From assembly GCA_023419315.1 (NCBI GenBank), contig JAEZYE010000053.1, forward strand, positions 1 to 47,843: 47,843 nucleotides of DNA. The letters are read 5' to 3'. The position numbers and the translations under genes were made by a program. The notes beneath the pieces were generated by a model, which was given only the letters and a program-made list of their open reading frames with translations, made no database searches and had not been told where the DNA came from. The DNA comes from Pseudomonadota bacterium. Its GTDB lineage: Bacteria > Pseudomonadota > Gammaproteobacteria > Xanthomonadales > Xanthomonadaceae. Within the stretch, counting starts at the first letter, position 1, and each line of letters opens with the position of its first letter. Positions 32,250 to 41,115 of the stretch are shown here, one piece after another.

Positions 32250-33728
32250 TCAGTCCGCGGGAACCGTGCGGCCCGTTGCCCACTGGCGCAGCGCGCCGAC
32301 CTGCTCGGCCATGATCACGGAGAGCGGGCGCGTGCTGCGGATCTCGTCCATCAGTACGCCGGTATCGATGGGCTTCTGTTCCCCGTGCGCGGTGTACAGG
32401 GCCGACACGATCGCCTGCTCGATCTCGGCGCCGGAAAAGCCGTCGCAGGCCGCCGCCAGCGCAGGCAACTGGAATCCGTCCACCGGCAACTGCCGGCGCG
32501 CCAGATGCACGCGCAGGATTTCCACGCGCGTATCGGCATCGGGCAGATCGACGAAGAAGATCTCGTCGAAGCGGCCCTTTCGCAGCAGTTCCGCAGGCAG
32601 TTCGTGCACCTGGTTGGCGGTGGCGACCAGGAACACCGGTTGCTTGCGTTCGGCCATCCAGGTGAGCAGATAGCCCAGCACGCGGCGCGAGACACCGCCG
32701 TCCTCGCCGCCGCTGGCGACGCCTTTCTCGATTTCGTCGATCCACAGCACGCACGGGGCAAGCTGCTCGGCCGAAGCGAGCGCGGCGCGCAGGTTCTTCT
32801 CGGTCTCGCCGTGGTACTTGTCGTAAAGCGTGCCGAAGTCCAGCCGCAGCAGCGGCACATTGAAGCCGGCTGCAATGGCCTTGGCCAGCATCGACTTGCC
32901 GCAGCCCTGCACGCCCAGCAGCAGCACGCCCTTGGGCGGATCCAGCCCGGCCGGCGCGTTGCCGTTGAAGACGGCGCGGCGTTGTTCGATCCACCGCTTG
33001 AGCCGGCGCGCGCCCGCGACATCGGCAAAGCGCGCGGCATCGTACTCGTAATGCAGATGGCCGCTGCGGTTGAGCAATTCGAACTTGAGCTTCGCCAGCT
33101 GCGGCAGATCGTCGGCGTTGAGCGCGCCGTCGCCATGGATGAGCTGGCGGGCAATGCGCTGGGCGTCGGCCAGGCTCAATCCCTGCAGGTTGCGCAGGAT
33201 CTGCTTGACCGCCTCGCCGTCGACTTCGACCCGCCGGCCGCCGTTCTCCCGCGCATAAGCGTCGGCTTCCTCCCGGACCATCTTCAGCATTGCGGTCGCA
33301 TCGGGCAGGCGCGGGTTGAAGCGCACCGCCGCGGCCTCCAGTTCGGCCGGCAACTCGATGCGATGACCGACCAGCACGATCACGTGCGGCAGGCAGTCGC
33401 GGCGCTGGATCAGGTCGCGCAGCGCGCGCTGGCTGCTGGCGTAGCCCAGGTAGGGGTGGAAATCGAGCAGCAGGTAGATGCCGCGCTGGGTGGCCTGACG
33501 CATGGCCTGCAACGCGGCGCTGGAGTCCGGCGGCCCTACCGCGTCGTCCTCCCGGTCCATGTCGATGCGGCGCATGCCCTCGGTGATGGTCCAGCGGAAC
33601 AGCGCGCGCCATACCTGCGAAAGCGACTGCCGGAACAACTCGACGATGCGGGTCTCGTCCTGCGTTTCGATGACGATCAACGGCGTGTTGGCGCGGATCA
33701 GCGCAGTCAGGTCCTGCAACTCGTTCAT
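32250..33728 (-). CDS. AAA+ ATPase, Ycf46-like
   Basis: 492 residues from ATG 33728. The N-terminal 250 residues resemble the regulatory domain of Ycf46-type proteins (DLTALIRANTPLIVIETQDE at the start, RGIYLLLDFHPYL). The AAA domain follows: Walker A GVQGCGKS (272-279), Walker B VLWIDEIEKG (327-335), GGEDGGVSRRVLGYLLTWM, an ATANQVHELPAELLRKGRFDE sensor/Arg-finger region. These ATPases occur in cyanobacteria, plastids and scattered bacteria; the role is poorly known (linked to CO2 uptake in cyanobacteria). It is divergent from the ParA gene across 125 bp. Confidence 0.85.
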   Translation of the reverse strand: MNELQDLTALIRANTPLIVIETQDETRIVELFRQSLSQVWRALFRWTITEGMRRIDMDREDDAVGPPDSSAALQAMRQATQRGIYLLLDFHPYLGYASSQRALRDLIQRRDCLPHVIVLVGHRIELPAELEAAAVRFNPRLPDATAMLKMVREEADAYARENGGRRVEVDGEAVKQILRNLQGLSLADAQRIARQLIHGDGALNADDLPQLAKLKFELLNRSGHLHYEYDAARFADVAGARRLKRWIEQRRAVFNGNAPAGLDPPKGVLLLGVQGCGKSMLAKAIAAGFNVPLLRLDFGTLYDKYHGETEKNLRAALASAEQLAPCVLWIDEIEKGVASGGEDGGVSRRVLGYLLTWMAERKQPVFLVATANQVHELPAELLRKGRFDEIFFVDLPDADTRVEILRVHLARRQLPVDGFQLPALAAACDGFSGAEIEQAIVSALYTAHGEQKPIDTGVLMDEIRSTRPLSVIMAEQVGALRQWATGRTVPAD

Positions 33729-33853
33729 GGTGGCGACGTTCCCCGGGGTCGCCACGATAGCAATTCGGCGCCGGCCGCCGCCGGGTCGGCGCGTTTGCCT
33801 ATTGCTCACGGGGCCGGTGTACGCTGCTGCCTCCCGGGCAACGAGGTGAGCGC

Positions 33854-34486
33854 ATGAAGACAATTCTGGTCGCCAGCTCCAAGGGTGGCGCAGGCAAGAG
33901 CACCATTGCGACCAACCTGGCGGCGTATTTCGCCCTCGATGGCAAACGCACCGTGCTGGTGGACGCCGATCCGCAGGGCTCGTCCACCCGCTGGGCCGAA
34001 CGCCGCGCCGAGCTGGAGACCGCCGTGCTGCCGGTCGATGGAACGCGCAGGCGCAACTGGCGCGACAGCGTTCCCGACGACGCCGAGCGCGTCGTGATCG
34101 ATGGCGCGGCCGGCGCGATGGCCGACCATCTCGAATCCTTTCTTGAAGCCGCCGACGCGGTGGTCGTGCCGGTCCTGCCATCGGCGATGGACATCGATGC
34201 GACGGTCGGCTTCCTCAACACGCTGGCGAAGGTGCCGCGGGTGCACAAGCGCAAGCTGCCGGTGGGTCTGGTCGTGAACCGCAGCAAGCCGTGGACGAAC
34301 GCCTCGCAGCAGGCGGTGGAAATGCTCAGCCAGTGGCCGTATCCGGTCGTGGCCCAGTTGCGCGACACGCAGGCCTACGTGGTGCTGGCCGGGCTGGGGC
34401 GCAGCCTGTTCGACTATCGTTCCGCCCAGGTCCGCGACCACCAGACCGATTGGGACCCGTTGTTCAAATGGATCAAGAAAGCCTAA
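33854..34486 (+). CDS. ParA-family ATPase
   Basis: 210 residues, a soluble deviant-Walker ATPase: KGGAGKST at 10-17 with the signature lysine, VDADPQGS at 37-43, and the switch II region VIDGAAG near 90. No DNA-binding N-terminal domain or adjacent ParB gene, so it is an orphan ParA/MinD-type protein. Such proteins position cargo such as chemoreceptor clusters, plasmids or flagella. It starts at ATG 33854 after a short GAGGTGAG Shine-Dalgarno and precedes sixA by 25 bp, so an operon is likely. Confidence 0.85.
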   Translation: MKTILVASSKGGAGKSTIATNLAAYFALDGKRTVLVDADPQGSSTRWAERRAELETAVLPVDGTRRRNWRDSVPDDAERVVIDGAAGAMADHLESFLEAADAVVVPVLPSAMDIDATVGFLNTLAKVPRVHKRKLPVGLVVNRSKPWTNASQQAVEMLSQWPYPVVAQLRDTQAYVVLAGLGRSLFDYRSAQVRDHQTDWDPLFKWIKKA

Positions 34487-34511
34487 TCCGCACACCCAGG
34501 AGCCAGGAACC

Positions 34512-34988
34512 ATGCGTGAACTGATCTTGCTGCGCCACGCGCATGCCGAGCCCGCCGTCACCGGACAGACCGATTTCGATCGGCCGCTGTCGCCGCAGGG
34601 GCTGGCCGAAGCCGAGGCGGCGGCCCGCTGGCTGGCCGAACATGGCTGGGTGCCGGATCGCGTGCTGTGTTCCCCGGCGCGGCGCGCCCGCGAAACCCTG
34701 GAGGCCGTCCTTGCCGCCATCGGCTACGTCGAACAGCGGCTGGAAGACGAAATCTACGAAGCCACGGCTGGCGTGCTGGCCGAACTGGCCGACCGCCATC
34801 GTGATGTCGACCGGCTGATGCTGGTCGGCCACAACCCGGGCTTCGAACGCCTGGCGGCGCTGTTGCACAGCGGCCAGTCCGGGGATTACCGCGGCATGCC
34901 CACCGCCAGCGTGGCGGTATTGACCCTGCCCGCGGATGCAGCGGTGGAACCGGGCGTGGCCACGCTGTCCTCGTTCTGGTGGCCATGA
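34512..34988 (+). CDS. sixA: Phosphohistidine phosphatase SixA
   Basis: 158 residues, histidine phosphatase superfamily. The catalytic RHG-type motif is LRHAHAE (His9, with Arg8), the second catalytic His is His107 in LVGHNPGF, and PARRARETL carries a conserved Arg. The length (about 160) and the HAHA variant of the motif are those of SixA, which dephosphorylates phosphohistidine in HPt domains such as ArcB, and in the nitrogen phosphotransferase system protein NPr. Its stop overlaps the yceI-like start by four bases (ATGA). Confidence 0.9.
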   Translation: MRELILLRHAHAEPAVTGQTDFDRPLSPQGLAEAEAAARWLAEHGWVPDRVLCSPARRARETLEAVLAAIGYVEQRLEDEIYEATAGVLAELADRHRDVDRLMLVGHNPGFERLAALLHSGQSGDYRGMPTASVAVLTLPADAAVEPGVATLSSFWWP

Positions 34989-35566
34989 TTTCAGCGTTCC
35001 AGCGGTACGTCCGTGGCGTCTGCGGACTCGGCCTGTTGTGCGCATGGCCGGCATTGGCGGAAGGTCCGATCGGCTTTGATCCGGCGCACACGCGCCTGGG
35101 CTTCGAGCTGCGCACGCGCTGGGGCCAGCGGCTGGAAGGCCAGTTTCCCCGGTACGATGGCGAGGTTCGCACGCTGCCCGATGGACAGCACCAGGTCCAT
35201 TTGCGCATGTACACCACCCAGGTCGAAATCGTCGGATATCCCCGCTACACGGAGTGGGCGCGCAGCGCCCGGTTCTTCGAGGCCGAGCGCTATCCGGCGG
35301 TGACCTTCATCTCGCGCCCGTATGCGCCGGATCTGCTGCGCACCGGAGGCGAGTTGCAGGGCGATCTGAGCATTCGCGGCATCAGCCGTCCGCGCAGCCT
35401 GTTGGTGCAGCCAACGACGTGCGCGCGTCCGGGGATCGATTGCGACGTGGTGGCGACCGGTGCGGTGCGCCGCAGCGATTACGACATGGATGACTGGAAA
35501 CTCGCGGTCAACGATCGCGTGGTTTTCGTGCTGCGCGCGCGCATACGGGACGGAGCCGCACAGTGA
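34985..35566 (+). CDS. YceI family protein
   Basis: 193 residues from ATG 34985, overlapping sixA (ATGA). A signal peptide (cleavage near residue 26, PALA-EG) leads to a single lipocalin-like YceI domain: IGFDPAHTRLGFELRTRWGQ, the strand set with VTFISRPY and LQGDLSIRGISRP, and a Cys pair (CARPGIDC) near the end that may form a disulfide. YceI proteins bind polyisoprenoid lipids in an internal cavity and are periplasmic. Its stop overlaps the next gene's GTG start (GTGA), so the three-gene run is coupled. Confidence 0.9.
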   Translation: MISAFQRYVRGVCGLGLLCAWPALAEGPIGFDPAHTRLGFELRTRWGQRLEGQFPRYDGEVRTLPDGQHQVHLRMYTTQVEIVGYPRYTEWARSARFFEAERYPAVTFISRPYAPDLLRTGGELQGDLSIRGISRPRSLLVQPTTCARPGIDCDVVATGAVRRSDYDMDDWKLAVNDRVVFVLRARIRDGAAQ

Positions 35567-37536
35567 ACACCGCCTGGTTGCGCCGAGCCGCGCGCTGCGC
35601 GGTGATCGGCTGGGTGCTTGCGTGCACGGCCTGCGCCGGATTGTCGGAAGCCCAGCGCGATCGCGCGGCGGCGATCGCGGCCGATGCGCGCTCGCGGATC
35701 ATCGATTGCTCGCAGCCCGACGCCTGCGCCACGCCGTCGCCCCTGCACGAACTCGGTCCGCGCGCCTTGGCCGCATCCACCCCGGCGCAACCGCACCATT
35801 ACGCGCTGATCCTGGATCGTGGCGAAGACGCGCTGCTGGCGCGGCTGAACCTCATCCGCAGCGCGAAGCAGCGCATCGATCTGCAGACCTACATCTTCGA
35901 CAAGGACGACAGCGCGCGGCTCGTGCTCGACGAGTTGCTGGTCGCCGCACGTCGCGGCGTGCAGGTCCGCGTGCTGATCGATCAGCTGTCGGCCATCGCC
36001 GACCTGGAAATCCTCGGTGCGCTGGCAGGTGCGCACGAGAATTTTTCCATCCGCATCTACAACCCGAGTTTCGGCAAGGCCAAGCTCAACTACTTCGACT
36101 ACGCCGGCAGCGTGCTGTGCTGCTTCCGCCGCTTCAACCAGCGCATGCACACCAAGCTGCTGCTGGTGGACGACAGCATCGGCATCACCGGCGGGCGCAA
36201 CTACCAGGACGACTATTACGACTGGGACGCCGAATACAACTTCCGCGATCGGGATGTCGTGATCGCCGGGCCGGCGGCGCGCGACATGGCAGCCAATTTC
36301 CAGGCGTTCTGGGATGCGCGGCGCAGCGTGCCGGCCGAGCGCCTCAACGATGTCGGCAAGACCCTGTTGCGCGGTGGCGTGCCGGAGATGCCGGCGGCGA
36401 ATTTCCACCGACCGCGCCGCGTGGAGGACATGCAGCGCGATGCCGGTGACGCCCGTGTGATCCAGGAGCGGCTGGTCGATGCCGCGCTGCCCGTGCGCGA
36501 GGTCAAATACGTCGCGGATCTGCCGCAGAAGCATCGCCGCGAACACCAGGCCGATGCCGCGCCGTCGGCGCCGGAACTGGAATCGCTGATCGCCGGCGCG
36601 CGCGAGGAAGTGCTCCTGCAGACGCCCTATCTGGTGATGTCGAAGGAAGCGCAGGACGTGTTCCGGCAGATGCGCGCACGCACGCCGCCAGCGGCGGTCA
36701 TCGTGTCGACCAACAGCCTGGCCGCGACCGACAACCCGGTCGTCTATTCGATGTCGTTCAAGTACAAACGGCGCTACCTGCGCGAATTCGGCTTCGAGAT
36801 CCACGAGTACAAGCCGTTCCCGGAAGACGCGCCGGTCGACTACGCCACCTTGATGCCGGAAGGACCGCCGCTTCGTCCGCTGGATGCGCCGGATCGACCG
36901 CGGCCAGTCGGGCCGTCCGGATCGCTCGGACCCTCCGGCGGATCGCGCGACAGCCGATCCTCGCCTTCCGGCGAGACGACGCGCCGCCTGCAACGCACCG
37001 AATCACGGCCTTCCTTCTTCAGCCGGGGCGCGGCCGCCGAGCCGGTGCCGCTGAAGCGGGCCGGCGTGCGCATGGGCCTGCATGCGAAGTCGATGGTGAT
37101 CGACGGCCGCATCGGCGTCATCGGCACGCACAACTTCGATCCGCGTTCGGAGAAGTACAACACCGAGAGCGTGGTGATCATCCACGACGAAGCATTCGCG
37201 CGTGCGCTGGCCGACAGCATCCGCCGCGACATGTCGCCGGAGAATTCGTGGACCATCGCGCCGCGCGTCAAGCCGCCGGTGTTCTCGGGCCTGGATTACA
37301 GCCTGGGCAAGGTGTCCGAGTCGCTGCCGCTGTTCGATCTGTGGCCATGGCGCTACGCCAGCTCGTACGAGTTCATGCCGGGCCCCGAATGCCCGGAGCC
37401 GCTGGCGCCGAAGCATCCGCGTTTCCATGCGTGCTATCGATCGGTCGGCGACTTCCCCGAGGTCAACGTCGGGCCGAAGTGGCTCTACACGCGCGTGCTG
37501 ACCGCGTTCGGTGCCGGGCTGGTGCCGATTCTCTGA
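35563..37536 (+). CDS. Phospholipase D-family lipoprotein (cardiolipin synthase ClsC-like)
   Basis: 657 residues from GTG 35563. The N-terminus has a lipobox-like VLAC (Cys21), so it is probably lipid-anchored. Two HKD motifs are present: HTKLLLVDD (His196, Lys198, Asp203) and HAKSMVIDG (His507, Lys509, Asp514), each followed by a GG-RN or GTHN turn as in phospholipase D family enzymes. ClsC/YmdC-like proteins make cardiolipin from phosphatidylglycerol and phosphatidylethanolamine. Between the domains there is an odd low-complexity linker (about residues 436-500), rich in Pro, Arg, Ser and Gly. The protein is longer than ClsC (about 470) because of this and of a C-terminal extension. Confidence 0.85.
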   Translation: MNTAWLRRAARCAVIGWVLACTACAGLSEAQRDRAAAIAADARSRIIDCSQPDACATPSPLHELGPRALAASTPAQPHHYALILDRGEDALLARLNLIRSAKQRIDLQTYIFDKDDSARLVLDELLVAARRGVQVRVLIDQLSAIADLEILGALAGAHENFSIRIYNPSFGKAKLNYFDYAGSVLCCFRRFNQRMHTKLLLVDDSIGITGGRNYQDDYYDWDAEYNFRDRDVVIAGPAARDMAANFQAFWDARRSVPAERLNDVGKTLLRGGVPEMPAANFHRPRRVEDMQRDAGDARVIQERLVDAALPVREVKYVADLPQKHRREHQADAAPSAPELESLIAGAREEVLLQTPYLVMSKEAQDVFRQMRARTPPAAVIVSTNSLAATDNPVVYSMSFKYKRRYLREFGFEIHEYKPFPEDAPVDYATLMPEGPPLRPLDAPDRPRPVGPSGSLGPSGGSRDSRSSPSGETTRRLQRTESRPSFFSRGAAAEPVPLKRAGVRMGLHAKSMVIDGRIGVIGTHNFDPRSEKYNTESVVIIHDEAFARALADSIRRDMSPENSWTIAPRVKPPVFSGLDYSLGKVSESLPLFDLWPWRYASSYEFMPGPECPEPLAPKHPRFHACYRSVGDFPEVNVGPKWLYTRVLTAFGAGLVPIL

Positions 37537-37584
37537 CGGCCGGCTTGGCTTAGACTGCCGTTCTTTCCATCACAGGATTCCGCC

Positions 37585-38007
37585 ATGGCCTTTCGCCAGC
37601 CGGTCGATCTCGCGACGATCAACGCGCAGTCCCGCAACAGCCTGGTCGAGCATCTGGGCATCGTGCTGACCGAAGCCGGCGAGGACTGGCTGCGCGGGAC
37701 GATGCCGGTCGATGCGCGCACGCATCAACCGTTCGGAATCCTGCATGGCGGTGCCTCGGTCGCGCTCGCCGAGACCCTCGGCAGCATGGCCGGCAACCTG
37801 ACGGTCGATACGACAAAGCAGATGGTCGTCGGGCTGGAGATCAACGCCAACCATGTGCGCGCCGTACGCGAAGGCACGGTGACCGGCACCGCGCGCGCGC
37901 TGCACGTCGGTCGCACCACGCAACTGTGGGAAATCCGCATCGAGAACGAGCAGGGCAAGCTGGTGTGCGTGTCCCGGCTGACGCTGGCGGTCGTGCCCGT
38001 GCCTTGA
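37585..38007 (+). CDS. PaaI-type hotdog thioesterase
   Basis: 140 residues, a single hotdog domain. HQPFGILHGGASVALAETLGS (about residues 46-66) holds the HGG and the catalytic Glu of the PaaI/YdiI/MenI type; VGLEINANHVRAVREG is the following strand and substrate-binding loop. YdiI-type enzymes hydrolyse aromatic acyl-CoA esters such as 1,4-dihydroxy-2-naphthoyl-CoA or salicylyl-CoA; the ubiquinone-only neighbourhood gives no menaquinone link. Start ATG 37585 is 48 bp after the PLD gene. Confidence 0.88.
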   Translation: MAFRQPVDLATINAQSRNSLVEHLGIVLTEAGEDWLRGTMPVDARTHQPFGILHGGASVALAETLGSMAGNLTVDTTKQMVVGLEINANHVRAVREGTVTGTARALHVGRTTQLWEIRIENEQGKLVCVSRLTLAVVPVP

Positions 38008-38050
38008 GCACGTATCGCTGGCCCTTCCCATCCGGTATCGTGGCGGGCCT

Positions 38051-38842
38051 ATGAGCCTGACCCCCACTCCTGCCGCCGGACGCGGCGGTGTGGCGCGTGC
38101 GTTCCGCTACCTGTACCGCGTGCCGCTGCTGCTGATCCACCTGTTTGCCCTGCTGCCGCTGACGCTGTTGTCGATGGTGCCGCTGTGGGCAGGCATCGAC
38201 ATGCGCGGCGAACGCTTCGAGCACTACATCGTGCGCCTGTGGTCGGCGGGCCTGATGCGGATCTTCGGCTTCCGCCTGCATCGCGAAGGCACGCCGCTGA
38301 AGGGAGCGACCCTGTTCGTCGCCAATCACGTCAGCTGGGTCGACATCGAGATGCTGCACAGCCAGCGGATGATGGGCTTCGTGGCCAAGCGCGAAATCCG
38401 CGACTGGCCGGTGGTCGGCTGGCTGGCCGAGCGGGGCGAGACGATCTTCCACCAGCGCGGCAGCCAGGAATCGCTGGGCGGCGTACTGCACGAAATGCTG
38501 CAGCGGCTGCGCGCAGGACGCTCGGTCGGCGTGTTCCCGGAAGGCCGCACGCGCGACGGACGCGAAGTCGGTCCGTTTCACGCGCGCATCTTCCTCGCCG
38601 CGGTCGAAGCCGACGTGCCGGTGCAACCCGTCGCGTTGCGCTACGGCGCACACGCCAGCGCGCAGACCGTCGTGGCGTTCGGGCCAAAGGAAAGCTTCTT
38701 CGCCAACTTCGTCCGCCTGCTGGGTGAACCGGCGCGCGAGGCAGCCGTCTGCTTCCTGGAACCGATCCGCGTCACCGACGTCGAAGGACGCCGCCGCATC
38801 GCCGATCTGGCGCGCGAGCGCATCATCGCCGCGATGAGATAA
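38051..38842 (+). CDS. 1-acyl-sn-glycerol-3-phosphate acyltransferase (PlsC family)
   Basis: 263 residues. One or two hydrophobic segments at the N-terminus (about 22-48) anchor it to the inner membrane. The acyltransferase motifs are NHVSWVDIE (His93, Asp98) and FPEGRTRDG (Glu164), with PVQPVALRYG as motif IV. It acylates lysophosphatidic acid, or a related lyso-lipid such as ornithine lipid (OlsA), to complete phospholipid precursor synthesis. PlsC versus OlsA cannot be separated here. It is 43 bp after the thioesterase gene. Confidence 0.88.
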   Translation: MSLTPTPAAGRGGVARAFRYLYRVPLLLIHLFALLPLTLLSMVPLWAGIDMRGERFEHYIVRLWSAGLMRIFGFRLHREGTPLKGATLFVANHVSWVDIEMLHSQRMMGFVAKREIRDWPVVGWLAERGETIFHQRGSQESLGGVLHEMLQRLRAGRSVGVFPEGRTRDGREVGPFHARIFLAAVEADVPVQPVALRYGAHASAQTVVAFGPKESFFANFVRLLGEPAREAAVCFLEPIRVTDVEGRRRIADLARERIIAAMR

Positions 38843-38855
38843 GCTCCGGCGTTCT

Positions 38856-38879
38856 GGGAGCCCGCGGGGGCAGGCTCCC
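38856..38879. repeat. Hairpin in the plsC-peptidase gap
   Basis: GGGAGCC (38856-38862) and GGCTCCC (38873-38879) form a 7-bp stem with a 10-nt loop, 20 bp before the M1 peptidase start. No U-tract follows, so a terminator is unlikely; it could influence mRNA stability or initiation. Confidence 0.35.
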
Positions 38880-38898
38880 GCACTCTCAAGGGGCAGCC

Positions 38899-41115
38899 AT
38901 GCGGGCGACGCGTTGGGGCGGGACGGCAACTCTGTTGCTGGCAGGATGGATCTGGGCGGCCATTGCGGCGGCCGATGCACCACGGCAAGTGGCGCCGATG
39001 CAGGAAGCGGCGACCGGGATCGCCGTCGATGACATTCCGCTGGCTGCGCCGGACGCATCGGCGGTGACCACGCCGAGTGCAGCGGGCGCCTGGGGCGGCG
39101 TACGCACCGGGCAGGAAGCGACGCTGTCGGATCGCGTAGTCGATTACCGCATCCAGGTGAGCCTGGACCCGGACAAGCACACGCTGAAGGGCAAGCAGCA
39201 GCTGACCTGGCGCAACCGCAGCGATCGCCCCGTGCAGTCGGTGTACCTGCACCTGTACCTCAACGCGTTCCGCAACGAAGGCAGCACCTTCTTCAGCGAA
39301 CAGCGCAACCTCGGCTTCGATTTCCGCAGCGACGTGGCGATGCGCGACGGCGAATGGGGCTGGATCGACATGACCCGCGTCGAACAGGCGGGCGCCGCGG
39401 TGAAGCAGCGCTTCGTGCAGCCCGATGGCGGGCCGAAGACCGACATGACGGTCGTGCGGCTGGATCTGCCGCAGGCGGTCGCGCCGGGCGGCAGCACCAC
39501 GCTCGACATCGATTTCGATGCGCAGCTGCCACGCGTGATTGCGCGCACCGGCTACTTCGAGACCTTCCATCTGGTCGCGCAGTGGTTCCCCAAGATCGGC
39601 GTGCTCGAGCTTCCGGGTGAACGCGGCGCCACCGCACCGCGCTGGAACGTGCACGAGTTCCATCTGCACAGCGAGTTCTACGCCGACTTCGGCAGCTACG
39701 ACGTCACCCTGGATGTGCCGAGCGACTACCGCGTTGGCGCCACCGGTGAACAGCAGGGCGAAGCGGTGGTGCGCAACGGCCGCAGCCAGCACCGTTTCGT
39801 CCAGCATGACGTGCATGACTTCGCATGGACCGCGGACAAGCGTTACGCCGAACCGTTGCTCGGCGACTGGCGCGGGCCGGGCAGCCCGCCGGTGAAGATC
39901 CGCGTGCTGTATCCGCCGGAATACAAGGCCAGCGCCGCGCCCGCACTGAAGGCCACGCAGGATTCGCTGAGCTATTTCTCGCGCACGCTGGGGCCTTATC
40001 CATACCGCACCGTGACGGTGGTGATTCCGCCGTACAACGCGGCCGAAGCCGGTGGCATGGAATACCCGACGTTCTTCACCGCCGAATCGTTCCGTGAAGT
40101 GCCGCCGCTGGGCATGAACCAGCTGATGCTCGACTTCGTGACCATCCACGAGTTCGGCCATGGCTATTTCTACGGCATCCTGGCGTCGAACGAATTCGAA
40201 GAACCGATGCTGGACGAGGGGCTCAACCAATACTGGAACCAGCGCATGCTGCGCGAGATGGATCGCGGCTACGTGGTCGCGCCGGAATGGCTGCGCAAGC
40301 TCGGCGTCACGCCGCGCTGGGCCAACTTCGGTATCGAGCGTCCCGGCGCGCAGCTGGACGACCCGACCGACGGCACCGGCGCCAACGCGTGGCAGCGCTA
40401 TTCGAGCGGTGCGTACAACGCGGTGTATTCGCGCACCGCCACGGTGATGCGCGATCTGGAGGCCCAGCTCGGCACGCCGGCCATCGAGAAAGCATTCAAG
40501 GACTACTACGCCACCTGGAAATTCCGCCATCCGAGCATCGCGGATCTGCGCGAATCGCTGGCCGTTTCCACCGGCCGGCGCGACGTGGTGGAGCGCGTGT
40601 TCGCGCAGCAGGTCTACGCCACGCGCAAGGTCGACGATCGCATCGAGGATTTCGGCAGCGTCGAAGTGCTGCCGCTGGCCGGCGTGCAAATGGAGAAGGG
40701 CAAGCGCGTGGATCGCAGCGAGGCGGATCTCGATGCGCTCATCCAGGCACGGCGCGATGCATGGACCCAGGCGCACCCGGACGCCAAGGCGGGTCTCGGC
40801 CCGTTCCCGTGGCGGACAACGGTGGTCGTGCGTCGTGATGGCGCGGCCGTGCCGCAGACGCTGGTGGTGACCTTCGCCGATGGCAGCCGCAAACAAGTGC
40901 AGTGGGACGACGGCGCCGCCTGGAAACGGTTCGCATGGGAGACGCCCAGCCAGGCGGTGTCCGTGCAACTGGATCCGCAGCGCCTTCACTACCTGGATGT
41001 CAGCAAACTCGACGACAGCCGCACGCTGGAAGCTGATGGTGGCGCCGCGCGCCGCTGGAGCGCTGACTTCGCCGCCCTTTTCCAGGCCGTGCAGGCCTTC
41101 CTGGTGAGCCTATGA
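38899..41115 (+). CDS. M1 family zinc aminopeptidase
   Basis: 738 residues with a signal peptide (cleavage near residue 26, AIAAA-DA), so periplasmic or envelope-located. The zinc site is HEFGH (417-421) with Glu440 18 residues on, in LDEGLNQYW; the exopeptidase motif is GGMEYPTFF near 385 in place of the more common GAMEN. The N-terminal beta domain starts with RIQVSLDPDKHTLKGK. It hydrolyses peptides from the N-terminus, as for other M1 enzymes; the substrate is unknown. Its stop overlaps the next gene by four bases (ATGA). Confidence 0.92.
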   Translation: MRATRWGGTATLLLAGWIWAAIAAADAPRQVAPMQEAATGIAVDDIPLAAPDASAVTTPSAAGAWGGVRTGQEATLSDRVVDYRIQVSLDPDKHTLKGKQQLTWRNRSDRPVQSVYLHLYLNAFRNEGSTFFSEQRNLGFDFRSDVAMRDGEWGWIDMTRVEQAGAAVKQRFVQPDGGPKTDMTVVRLDLPQAVAPGGSTTLDIDFDAQLPRVIARTGYFETFHLVAQWFPKIGVLELPGERGATAPRWNVHEFHLHSEFYADFGSYDVTLDVPSDYRVGATGEQQGEAVVRNGRSQHRFVQHDVHDFAWTADKRYAEPLLGDWRGPGSPPVKIRVLYPPEYKASAAPALKATQDSLSYFSRTLGPYPYRTVTVVIPPYNAAEAGGMEYPTFFTAESFREVPPLGMNQLMLDFVTIHEFGHGYFYGILASNEFEEPMLDEGLNQYWNQRMLREMDRGYVVAPEWLRKLGVTPRWANFGIERPGAQLDDPTDGTGANAWQRYSSGAYNAVYSRTATVMRDLEAQLGTPAIEKAFKDYYATWKFRHPSIADLRESLAVSTGRRDVVERVFAQQVYATRKVDDRIEDFGSVEVLPLAGVQMEKGKRVDRSEADLDALIQARRDAWTQAHPDAKAGLGPFPWRTTVVVRRDGAAVPQTLVVTFADGSRKQVQWDDGAAWKRFAWETPSQAVSVQLDPQRLHYLDVSKLDDSRTLEADGGAARRWSADFAALFQAVQAFLVSL

